Below, piece after piece: positions 14,257-21,885 of a stretch of 26,993 nt of DNA. Under the pieces are notes generated by a model. It saw only the letters and a program-made list of their open reading frames with translations. It made no database searches and was not told where the DNA came from. A program made the position numbers and the translations under genes. Each line of letters opens with the position of its first letter. The stretch's first letter is position 1. The stretch comes from JAFDWI01 sp964544305 (GTDB lineage: Bacteria; Actinomycetota; Acidimicrobiia; Acidimicrobiales; Iamiaceae). Location: assembly GCA_964544305.1 (NCBI GenBank), contig CAZJAZ010000038.1, positions 1 through 26,993 of the forward strand, read 5' to 3'.

Positions 14257-15005
14257 GCAATCTCACTATCCGGTGTCGCTTCCGCCGCCTTCCAACCGAG
14301 GTACTCGCCTTCCCAGCTTGACGCAAAGCCACCCAGCGCATCGCGTGATTTCGCCACTTCGACTTGGGTCAGTGTTTCGAGTTCGGTGACCGTAAAGTGC
14401 ACCCGTTCGCCCGCTGTGTCGTCACGTACGAACATCGCCTCAAGCCCAACATCTCGAAGGGCAGCCGCCGCCTGATCGGCTTGCGCCACATCATCAAAAG
14501 CAAAGAAATGCTCGACGTTGACGTTTGGCACGTCGTGGTCAAATCGTTTCGCAATGTCTTCAACTTTTCTGCGATCGCCATCCGCGATCACCGCATCGGC
14601 AAAGAAGGCCCGGTAGGCACTCCACGACGGATCATCGACGGCCACAATGTCATCCTCGCGAACGCCGAGTTGGCTCACGAGGGCAGCGACACGGCCAATG
14701 GCATCGGGTGTGAGATGGAAAATCAGATCCCGAAACCCCGGGACCGTGAGCGCAGCAACCAAGTAGGCGTCGTCGCCAAGAACGTTGACCGCCTGTTCTT
14801 CAATCGCAAGGAGTTCATGCGACACGTTCGAATCAGGAAAACCAGACTCCCCTGACGACTCGTAGCGCAAGCGAAGCTGCACACGAATTGAATGTCCACT
14901 CGCAGGCCCAGCGGCGACGTAACCGCTGTGAACCCGCACCCCACTGAGCGCGTCGTCACGGGCCACGACCCCAACCAGCCACGAATCGACCACAGATTCA
15001 GACAT
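14253..15005 (-). CDS. DUF695 + RraB-like two-domain protein
   Basis: A 250-aa cytosolic protein. The first ~140 residues resemble DUF695 (LLAIEEQAVNVLGDDAYLV, VPGFRDLIFHL, DDPSWSAYRAFFAD). Residues ~160-245 resemble RraB, the regulator of RNase E (VEHFFAFDDVAQADQAAAAL, then VHFTVTELETLTQ and GGFASSWEGEYLGWKA). RraB in E. coli binds RNase E and changes its RNA choice; whether this protein does so is inference. ATG 15005 gives MSESVVDSW; TTG 15011 would add two residues. It forms an ATGA-overlapping pair with the DUF1345 gene. It starts 20 nt from a divergent gene at 15026. Confidence 0.75.
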   Translation of the reverse strand: MSESVVDSWLVGVVARDDALSGVRVHSGYVAAGPASGHSIRVQLRLRYESSGESGFPDSNVSHELLAIEEQAVNVLGDDAYLVAALTVPGFRDLIFHLTPDAIGRVAALVSQLGVREDDIVAVDDPSWSAYRAFFADAVIADGDRRKVEDIAKRFDHDVPNVNVEHFFAFDDVAQADQAAAALRDVGLEAMFVRDDTAGERVHFTVTELETLTQVEVAKSRDALGGFASSWEGEYLGWKAAEATPDSEIA

Positions 15006-15025
15006 TGCCAATAGCCTGACAGGTC

Positions 15026-16537
15026 ATGCATGCGTTTCGACGAACCATCTTGGTCAGCTTGGTCACCGGTCTTGCCATCACATTTTCGGCATGCACCGCC
15101 TCGGTAGGCTCAAAAGCGACCACTCCTTCGACGAGCTTGTCGGCTGCACCGCAGGCCACCACACCGCTTGTCGCCTCATCGGCCATCGACTGGAAATCCT
15201 GCGACGATGCCCCCCAACCATTCGAGTGCGCCACCCTTCGCGTACCCGTCGACCATGCCAAACCCAATGGCGGCATGTTGGATTTGGCATTGGTGAAACT
15301 GCCCGCAACCAATCAAGACACCAAGATCGGACCACTACTCGTCAACCCGGGCGGACCTGGCGGATCAGGCATCCAGTTTGTTGAACAAAATTTCTGGTCA
15401 CGGGCGCTCACCGACAAGTTCGACATCATCGGGTTTGATCCCCGCGGGGTCGGCCAATCATCGCCCCTGCACTGCGGCGATCTGATCGGCCAGATGTACT
15501 CGGTTGATCCTGCACCACGCACGCCGAGTGCGATCGCCTCGCTCACGACCATCTCGAAAAAATACGTGCAGGGCTGCAAGACCAATGGCGGTGATCTGCT
15601 CGCACATATGGGCACCCGCGACGTTGCCCGCGACATGGACTCAATCCGTGTCGCACTTGGCGCTGACAAGATCAACTACCTGGGCTACTCGTATGGCACG
15701 AGCATCGGCCAGGTCTACGCCGACTTGTTTCCGACCAAGATTCGAGCCATGGTGCTTGATGGCGTCGTACAACTCGGTCAACCTGGCATCGAAGCCGCAC
15801 GAGATCAAGGCATTGCGTTCGACAAAGTGCTCAACGAATTCTTCGCGAACTGTGCGACGGAGCCTTCGTGTCCGCTGGGTTCAGATGCGCGCAACGCATT
15901 TGTGCACGTGCGCAATTCGGTGCGCACAAAACCGATCCCAACATCGCTTGACGACCGCAAACTCACAATCGGGCAGTTTTATCTCGGCGTGGGTCAAGCG
16001 TTGTATGTGAAAGCGCTGTGGCCAACGCTCGCCAATGGGCTTGCCGATGCAGCCAGGGGTGACGGCACCGGATTGCAGAATCTTGCCGATGAATATTTGG
16101 GTCGGACAAGTGACGGCACATATCCGAACCAGACCGACGTGTATTTTGCGGTGAGTTGTTCGGATTGGGACTGGCCGTCAGACCCGAAATCCTTTCTTGC
16201 AGCGGGCAGAGCGGTCGCAAAGACGTCGCCGTTTCTGGCCGAAGGGATCGTGACCGACTACATCAGGTGCGCCTATTGGCCCACGCCTCCTCAACCCCTG
16301 ACTCCCCCGAAAGCCAAAGGCTCGCCGCTCATCACAATCGTGTCGACCACCAATGATCCCGCGACCCCGTATGTGAATGGTGTGAAGCTCGCCAAACTCC
16401 TACCCAACGCGGCGCTCATCACCAAAGACGGCGCCGAGCACACCGCCTATGGGCGCGGCAACTCGTGTGTCGACGACGCGGTCAATGCGTATCTTGTGTC
16501 GCTCCGGCCTCCCAAAGCCGGACTGACGTGCCACTAA
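15026..16537 (+). CDS. TAP-like alpha/beta hydrolase lipoprotein (probable peptidase)
   Basis: A 503-aa secreted alpha/beta hydrolase of the tripeptidyl aminopeptidase type, thought to trim peptides outside the cell. The N-terminus is basic-hydrophobic with lipobox ITFSAC (Cys23), so it should be lipid-anchored. Seen: an oxyanion-hole stretch NPGGPGGSG (107-115), FDPRGVGQSSP, nucleophile elbow GYSYGTSIG (Ser222), Asp444 in STTNDPATPY and His472 in DGAEHTAYG. Several Cys pairs (for example CATEPSC) fit an exported, disulfide-bonded protein. ATG 15026 is followed at once by the signal peptide; the Shine-Dalgarno is poor. Only 20 nt separate it from the divergent gene. The 3' end converges with prfC, 22 nt apart. 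Confidence 0.9.
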   Translation: MHAFRRTILVSLVTGLAITFSACTASVGSKATTPSTSLSAAPQATTPLVASSAIDWKSCDDAPQPFECATLRVPVDHAKPNGGMLDLALVKLPATNQDTKIGPLLVNPGGPGGSGIQFVEQNFWSRALTDKFDIIGFDPRGVGQSSPLHCGDLIGQMYSVDPAPRTPSAIASLTTISKKYVQGCKTNGGDLLAHMGTRDVARDMDSIRVALGADKINYLGYSYGTSIGQVYADLFPTKIRAMVLDGVVQLGQPGIEAARDQGIAFDKVLNEFFANCATEPSCPLGSDARNAFVHVRNSVRTKPIPTSLDDRKLTIGQFYLGVGQALYVKALWPTLANGLADAARGDGTGLQNLADEYLGRTSDGTYPNQTDVYFAVSCSDWDWPSDPKSFLAAGRAVAKTSPFLAEGIVTDYIRCAYWPTPPQPLTPPKAKGSPLITIVSTTNDPATPYVNGVKLAKLLPNAALITKDGAEHTAYGRGNSCVDDAVNAYLVSLRPPKAGLTCH

Positions 16538-16559
16538 CCGGCCGCGGACCGCAAATGAG

Positions 16560-18164
16560 TTAGCCGGCCAAGCCGGCACCCACGAGTGGTTCCAACAGCA
16601 ACTCTGGCTTGTCGCCAATGAGCCGTTGCAACCAAAACTCAGACTCAAACAATGCAAGCAAGGTGCCATCGGCCCGGGCCATGACCGCAACGCCCTGCAT
16701 CCCTTTGAGCGCGGCCGCGCTTCGCGCATCGGTTCGGCGAGCCACCTTGAATCGCGTTGGGCTCAACTCGACCGGTGCCCCAAACTCATTCTCGAGGCGG
16801 TGCACCGCAACATCGAACTGCATCGGCCCAACCGCGGCGAGCATCGGTGCTTGATCACCCAGATCAGCATCCCGCAACACTTGCACAACTCCCTCGGAGT
16901 CGAGTTGTTCAATTCCGCGACGGAACTGTTTGAACCGGCCTGTGTCACGCACTCGTGCAACCGAGAAATGCTCTGGCGCAAAACTTGGGATCTGTGGAAA
17001 TACAACCGGTTTGTCGAGCCACAGCGCGTCACCAACACGGACATCACCGGCGTTCACTAGCCCCACGACATCACCCGGCCAAGCTTCTTCAACCGTCTCT
17101 CGGTCTCGACCGAACACCGTGTGCGCGTACTTCGTTGAAAACGTGCGGCCGCTCGGCCCATGGGTGACGACCATGCCTCGTTCAAACCGACCAGAACAGA
17201 CTCGCAAGTACGCAATGCGGTCCCGATGCGATGGATCCAGATTCGCTTGCACTTTGAACACGAACCCACTAAAAGGGTCGTCCATTGGCCGAGGATCACC
17301 ATTCACGTCAGCTCGCGGTGACGGGCCCGGTGCAAATTCGATGACCGAATCCAACAACACCCGCACACCAAAGTTCGTCAACGCCGAACCAAAGAACGTG
17401 GGCGTGAGTTCCCCCGCCTCAAAAAGTTCCGCATCGAAATCTGCGCCAACCGCATCAAGCAGTTCAAGACCTTCCGCAGATTCATCCCAGGCGGCCCCTT
17501 CTTCACTTTGGGCTCGCGAGGCTTCCACAACTTCTTCAGGTGCCATCGTTGCCCCTCGGGCAACCCGAGTAAATCGCACAAACTCATTCGTGCGCCGGTC
17601 AACAACGCCACGAAAGTCGCCGGCAATGCCGACCGGCCACGTGACCGGCACAGCAGGCAAACCCAGAGTCTGTTCAATTTCATCAAGCAGTTCGAGCGCA
17701 GTCTTACCCGGCCGATCCCACTTATTGATGAACGTGATGAGCGGCAATCCACGTGCCCGGCACACCTCAAAGAGCTTCAATGTTTGCGGTTCAATACCCC
17801 GAGCCGCGTCGAGCACCATGACGGCCGCGTCTGCCGCGGCCAACACACGGAAGGTGTCCTCGGAAAAGTCGCGGTGACCAGGCGTATCAAGGAGGTTCAC
17901 CACATGATCCCGGTACGGAAACTGCAGCACGGTTGACGTGATCGAAATACCACGCTTTTGTTCGAGCTCCATCCAGTCCGACGTGGCTGATCGCCGGTCA
18001 CCTCGAGCTTTCACCGCACCGGCGGTCCCACCGCCCAGCGCGCCCCCATAAAGCAAGAATTTTTCGGTCAACGTGGTCTTGCCCGCGTCCGGGTGCGAGA
18101 TGATCGCAAAGGTACGGCGAGCAGCAGGTAAGTCCACGGTTGCCAATCGTACAAACCACCTCAT
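16560..18164 (-). CDS. prfC: Peptide chain release factor 3
   Basis: A 534-aa translational GTPase that removes RF1/RF2 from the ribosome after peptide release. Seen: the P-loop SHPDAGKTTLTEK (23-35), switch I region RGDRRSATSDWMELEQKRGISIT, G3 DTPGH (93-97), G4 NKWD (147-150, where many bacteria have NKLD), and the C-terminal RF3 features HFSVARVRDTGRFKQF and MQFDVAVHRLENEFG. The length is near the usual ~530. The start is not certain: ATG 18164 is chosen, but TTG 18146 has AGGTGG about 9 nt upstream and gives a protein only six residues shorter. The frame further upstream overlaps the divergent hisN and is not meaningful. Confidence 0.95.
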   Translation of the reverse strand: MRWFVRLATVDLPAARRTFAIISHPDAGKTTLTEKFLLYGGALGGGTAGAVKARGDRRSATSDWMELEQKRGISITSTVLQFPYRDHVVNLLDTPGHRDFSEDTFRVLAAADAAVMVLDAARGIEPQTLKLFEVCRARGLPLITFINKWDRPGKTALELLDEIEQTLGLPAVPVTWPVGIAGDFRGVVDRRTNEFVRFTRVARGATMAPEEVVEASRAQSEEGAAWDESAEGLELLDAVGADFDAELFEAGELTPTFFGSALTNFGVRVLLDSVIEFAPGPSPRADVNGDPRPMDDPFSGFVFKVQANLDPSHRDRIAYLRVCSGRFERGMVVTHGPSGRTFSTKYAHTVFGRDRETVEEAWPGDVVGLVNAGDVRVGDALWLDKPVVFPQIPSFAPEHFSVARVRDTGRFKQFRRGIEQLDSEGVVQVLRDADLGDQAPMLAAVGPMQFDVAVHRLENEFGAPVELSPTRFKVARRTDARSAAALKGMQGVAVMARADGTLLALFESEFWLQRLIGDKPELLLEPLVGAGLAG

Positions 18165-18223
18165 GCACGCACCGAGTGCGGTCGGTGGTGGCAAACCAGC
18201 CAGCGGGTGCCATGCTGAAAGCC

Positions 18224-19027
18224 ATGGACACCTCACAAGCACCGGTCGTTGACGCGGGCCTCATGCGTCAGGCCGTCGAACTTGCCCAGCTTGCTGGCAC
18301 GTTCACGCTGGAACATTTTCGCAACCCGTCACTCCACGTCGACACCAAAGGCGACGGTACGCCAGTCACCGTAGCCGACCGGGGTGCTGAGAAACTGTTG
18401 CGCGAAAAGATCAACGAACTCTTTGAATCTGACGGCATTTTCGGTGAAGAACAAGCCGAGCAGCCGGGAACCTCGGGTCGACGTTGGATCATTGATCCAA
18501 TCGATGGCACCAAAGCATTCACCCACGGGGTTCCCCTGTATACCAACCTGCTCGCGCTCCAAGACGAGTTCGGAATTGCGGTTGGGGTCATCAATATTCC
18601 GGCGCTTGACGAGACAATTTACGCGGCGCGTGGTTGTGGCGCGTGGAGCAATGGCGAGCGGATCCACGTCAATGACACGGGTCAATTCGACGGCGCCTGG
18701 GTGATGACATCAGGTTTCGCCGCATGGAAGGGTGACATCGTCAACACGTGTAACGAACAGGGCATCCATTTGCGCACCTGGGGTGACGCATACGGCTATG
18801 CCATGGTTGCAAGTGGGCGCGCCGAGGCCATGGTGGATGCGGTTGCCGAACTCTACGATCTTGCACCCGTGCCTGTCATCATGCACGAGGCTGGCGGCCG
18901 TTTCAGTGACCTTGGTGGCTCCAACGACCCGGGTAACGGTTCCGGTATCGCTTCCAATGGTGCTCTCCATGAGCCCCTTCGAGCACTTTTTGCAACGCAA
19001 CGGATCGTGGACGATCCCGCCGTGTGA
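18224..19027 (+). CDS. hisN: Histidinol-phosphatase (inositol monophosphatase family)
   Basis: A 267-aa Mg-dependent phosphatase. Family motifs: GEE (74-76), IIDPIDGTKAF (89-99) and the second metal-site region WGDAYGYAMVASGRAEAMVD (186-205), with the HEAGGRF ending. The WGDxYG pattern is typical of actinobacterial HisN, which hydrolyses histidinol phosphate in histidine synthesis; a related inositol or sugar phosphatase role is the alternative. ATG 18224 gives a compact N-terminus; ATG 18212 would add four residues and the frame stays open to TTG 18140. It is the first gene of a four-gene plus-strand operon, its TGA overlapping the next start as GTGA. Confidence 0.88.
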   Translation: MDTSQAPVVDAGLMRQAVELAQLAGTFTLEHFRNPSLHVDTKGDGTPVTVADRGAEKLLREKINELFESDGIFGEEQAEQPGTSGRRWIIDPIDGTKAFTHGVPLYTNLLALQDEFGIAVGVINIPALDETIYAARGCGAWSNGERIHVNDTGQFDGAWVMTSGFAAWKGDIVNTCNEQGIHLRTWGDAYGYAMVASGRAEAMVDAVAELYDLAPVPVIMHEAGGRFSDLGGSNDPGNGSGIASNGALHEPLRALFATQRIVDDPAV

Positions 19028-20109
19028 TCATGCGACGCGCCGGGGTTGTTGTTGGCTTGCTCTTTGCCGTGTTGGTTGGCTTTGCGCCGAATGCAGGTGC
19101 GGACCCGGCACGACCATCAAATTTTCAGTCACGAGTTGAGTGGATCAAGCCAGCCACCAATGCGATCAATGTTCGAGTCGTTGGCGGCGATGGGTTTTTA
19201 GAACTCAACGTGGAACGTGGCCACAAGGTCGCCATTCCCGGCTACACCGGTGAGCCGTGGCTGCGGGTAGACGCACACGGTGTTGTCGAAGAAAATCGTG
19301 CGTCGAGCGCAACCTATTTAAACGAGAGTCGGTATGGAACATCAGGCAATACCGAGATTCCCGCCGACGTCACCATTGAGAACGCCACGAAACACCCGAA
19401 ATGGAAAGTCGTTGGCCACAACGGTCATTACGTTTGGCACGACCATCGCATCCACTACATGGATCCAAACGCGCCACCGCCACTTGTACCCGGCACGAAT
19501 CGAGTCGCGATTGGCGAACGCGACGACGGCCGCTGGGTGATACCAATCGCGGTTGATGGTACGCCAACACAAGTCGTTGGCGAGCTCGTCGTGAAAACGG
19601 CACCAAACGCAATTGTGCCATGGCTACTCGTCCTTGTGGTCGCGCTCGCACTCGGTGCCATAGGTGTGGTCTTGCGTGCGCGTTCCACGCGCTTCGGTGC
19701 CGCCGCTCTCGCTCTTGCGGGCGTTTTCGCGGCGCGAGCGGGCGTGTCTGAATACGCGGCCGTCCCGGTGTTGGCAGGGGGAAATCCCATTTGGGTCGCA
19801 CTCCCCGCGGTCAGTGTGGTTGTCGCACTTGGCGCGTTGGCATTTCGTGGCAACACGGCACGATCAATCTTGGTGCTGTTCAGTGCCGCCACGCTCGGCG
19901 TATGGGCGGTGCTACGTGTCCCAGCATTTGGGAAGGCGGTTCCCCTTGGCACGATGAACCCCGCGCTCACCCGGTTCATTGCGGCAGGATCACTTGGCAC
20001 CGCGGCGGGCGCGATCATCCTTGTGGTGGCCTCCGGCAATTTGGCGCTACGGCTCGACGGGCTCGACGATCCCGAGTCAGAAGCCGACTCGGTAATCTCC
20101 GGCGACTGA
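19024..20109 (+). CDS. Exported His-rich domain plus membrane helices, function unknown
   Basis: A 361-aa protein that starts with a signal peptide (GVVVGLLFAVLVGFAPNAGA, cut near residue 26). An extracytoplasmic beta-rich domain of about 170 residues follows, then a C-terminal bundle of about five hydrophobic segments (~198-218, 224-240, 255-275, 282-305, 317-342). The striking part is GHNGHYVWHDHRIHYM, with His132, 135, 139, 141 and 144, a candidate metal site; such His clusters suggest copper or another transition metal, but this is inference. GTG 19024 overlaps the hisN stop (GTGA); ATG 19030 is the other choice. The next gene begins 22 nt downstream. I do not recognise a named family with certainty. 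Confidence 0.75.
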   Translation: MIMRRAGVVVGLLFAVLVGFAPNAGADPARPSNFQSRVEWIKPATNAINVRVVGGDGFLELNVERGHKVAIPGYTGEPWLRVDAHGVVEENRASSATYLNESRYGTSGNTEIPADVTIENATKHPKWKVVGHNGHYVWHDHRIHYMDPNAPPPLVPGTNRVAIGERDDGRWVIPIAVDGTPTQVVGELVVKTAPNAIVPWLLVLVVALALGAIGVVLRARSTRFGAAALALAGVFAARAGVSEYAAVPVLAGGNPIWVALPAVSVVVALGALAFRGNTARSILVLFSAATLGVWAVLRVPAFGKAVPLGTMNPALTRFIAAGSLGTAAGAIILVVASGNLALRLDGLDDPESEADSVISGD

Positions 20110-20131
20110 GCACAGGTAGGATTGCCGGTTC

Positions 20132-20461
20132 ATGCCATCTTTTCGAAACAAGGTGCTTGACGCCTTGGTAGAACCGGTTGATGTAACTCGCAAAGGCGCC
20201 GTCGAGAGTTTCGTCAACGCATCACTCCGCGACTTGCCACACCATCTGAAGCTGGGCATTTTTGCCGATTCGATCCTGCTTGAAACTCTTTCCCGGGCAA
20301 CTCATGGCGGACGAGTGCCCCAAGGCGAAGAGCTACGCGACCTGATCGAAGAATGGGAAGCCCATCCCTTTACCCCAATTCGCCAGTATGCGCGGCTCAT
20401 GACGTCACTGGTGTTGTTCGCCGATCAAGAGCTGCGGCCCAGTGAAGAAGCCGTTTTATGA
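20132..20461 (+). CDS. Small conserved-looking protein coupled to GMC oxidoreductase
   Basis: A 109-aa soluble, mostly helical protein (FADSILLETLSRATHGGRVP, ELRDLIEEWEAHPFTPIRQY, LMTSLVLFADQEL). It has no signal peptide and no Cys. Its stop overlaps the start of the GMC oxidoreductase as ATGA, so the two are translated as a pair and may form a complex. GMC enzymes such as gluconate 2-dehydrogenase have separate small subunits, but I see no clear sequence match to that subunit. ATG 20132 has AGGTAGGA about 10 nt upstream. The function is unknown. Confidence 0.78.
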   Translation: MPSFRNKVLDALVEPVDVTRKGAVESFVNASLRDLPHHLKLGIFADSILLETLSRATHGGRVPQGEELRDLIEEWEAHPFTPIRQYARLMTSLVLFADQELRPSEEAVL

Positions 20462-21873
20462 AACGTATCAACACCGAGGTACTCGTCGTCGGTTCGGGTG
20501 CAGGTGGCGCGGTCACCGCGGCGCTCTGTGCGGAGGATGGTCGGACCGTCACTATCGTCGAAGAGGGCTCGTGGCATAAGCCTGGCGACGTTGAAGCATT
20601 TTCGATGGACGAGATGATGACGCGCTACCGCAACCACGGTCTGACCGCGGCGCTTGGAAACCCTGGAATTTCATATGCGGAAGGTCGCTGTGTCGGGGGC
20701 AGCACCGAAATCAACAGTGGCCTCTATCGCCGGCTCCCGAACTACTTAGCGCAAGGTTGGGCTGAGACGTTTCGCATTCGCGATTTCTCTGATGCTGAAC
20801 TCGCGCTCCACGCGACAGAAGTCGAGGATTTTCTTGACATCACCATGTTGCCCGGTGTTGCACCTCCCGCTTCTGCGGTGATCGAACACGGCGCGCAAGT
20901 CTTGGGTTGGGACTCAACCGAATTCGCCCGGGCGTTCAGTTACACCGAGAATGGTCATGCGGTCAAACAAACCATGGCCCGCACGTATATTCCGCGTGCG
21001 GTCGACGCGGGCGCCGAGGTGCTTGCCGATGTCCGCATCGACAAGCTCAACATCATTGACGGCCGCGTGCGGGGCGCATATGGGGTATTCACTGGCCTTG
21101 GTGGGCCAGAACCCATTGAGATTCGGGCAGAGGACGTGTTTGTGTGCGCGGGCGCGGTACACACGCCGATGCTTCTCCAGCGCAGTGGCCTACGACGCGG
21201 CATCGGTTCGGGTCTCAAGTTTCACCCAACCATCAAAGTCGCAGCACACTTTGATCGCGAGATGGACCACGGTGAGGTGCCGATGCATCGCATCATGGAG
21301 TTCGGCCCACACCTCACGATTGGCGGTTCTGCGGCGCGCCGAGGCCATGTTGCTCTCGCCCTTGCGGATGCTTCATTGCCGTATGCCGATGCGCTTGCCG
21401 ACTGGCGCAATGTCGGCGTGTACTACGCCGCCATTCGTGGTGGAAGTGGGCGAGTGCAAAGTGTTCCCGGCGTGAAGTCCCCACTCGTGTTCTATTCGAT
21501 GAGCGAAGCAGACATGTCTCGACTTGCACGAGGAACAATCCATCTCGGATCGGCCTTACTCGCCGCTGGTGCGAAAGCGTTGTACCCATCACTTGTTGGC
21601 GGGCCGATCGTAAATGATTCGAATGATCTCGCACAATGGTGGTCCAGCGTCTCACGCTCAAAAGCCAATGTGATGACCGTGCATCTCACCTCAACGGTTC
21701 GCATCGGTGAAGACCCGCACAAATCAGCGGCCGACAGTTACGGGCGAATTCGGGGGATGGAGAACCTCCGGGTGAACGATGCATCCCTTTTGCCAGACGC
21801 ACCCGGTGTCAATCCGCAAGCCGCGGTGATGATGCTCGCCACTCGAAACACCAGGAAGTTTCTGAGCGAATAA
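20458..21873 (+). CDS. GMC-family FAD oxidoreductase
   Basis: A 471-aa flavoprotein that oxidises an alcohol or sterol-like substrate with FAD. The N-terminal Rossmann motif is VLVVGSGAGGAVTAALCAE (8-26), followed by the GMC signature-like region YAEGRCVGGSTEINSGLYRR. The C-terminal part contains HLTSTVRIGED (His409) and the family ending NLRVNDASLLPDAPGVNPQ (Asn452). The His/Asn arrangement resembles the active sites of cholesterol oxidase-type GMC enzymes. No Tat signal is seen, so it is probably cytosolic. It is coupled by ATGA overlap to the 109-aa protein before it. It converges with the next gene, with 12 nt between the stops. The substrate is unknown. Confidence 0.88.
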   Translation: MKRINTEVLVVGSGAGGAVTAALCAEDGRTVTIVEEGSWHKPGDVEAFSMDEMMTRYRNHGLTAALGNPGISYAEGRCVGGSTEINSGLYRRLPNYLAQGWAETFRIRDFSDAELALHATEVEDFLDITMLPGVAPPASAVIEHGAQVLGWDSTEFARAFSYTENGHAVKQTMARTYIPRAVDAGAEVLADVRIDKLNIIDGRVRGAYGVFTGLGGPEPIEIRAEDVFVCAGAVHTPMLLQRSGLRRGIGSGLKFHPTIKVAAHFDREMDHGEVPMHRIMEFGPHLTIGGSAARRGHVALALADASLPYADALADWRNVGVYYAAIRGGSGRVQSVPGVKSPLVFYSMSEADMSRLARGTIHLGSALLAAGAKALYPSLVGGPIVNDSNDLAQWWSSVSRSKANVMTVHLTSTVRIGEDPHKSAADSYGRIRGMENLRVNDASLLPDAPGVNPQAAVMMLATRNTRKFLSE

Positions 21874-21885
21874 TTCGGCGCGCCG

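Noticed and set aside
16930..17877. Plus-strand 315-codon open frame opposite prfC
   Set aside because: It is a Ser/Arg/Pro-rich antisense frame over a clearly conserved gene, as expected in G+C-rich DNA.
18140..18223. TTG 18140 start adding 28 residues to HisN
   Set aside because: The added residues have no family similarity and overlap the prfC start; ATG 18224 gives the usual HisN N-terminus.
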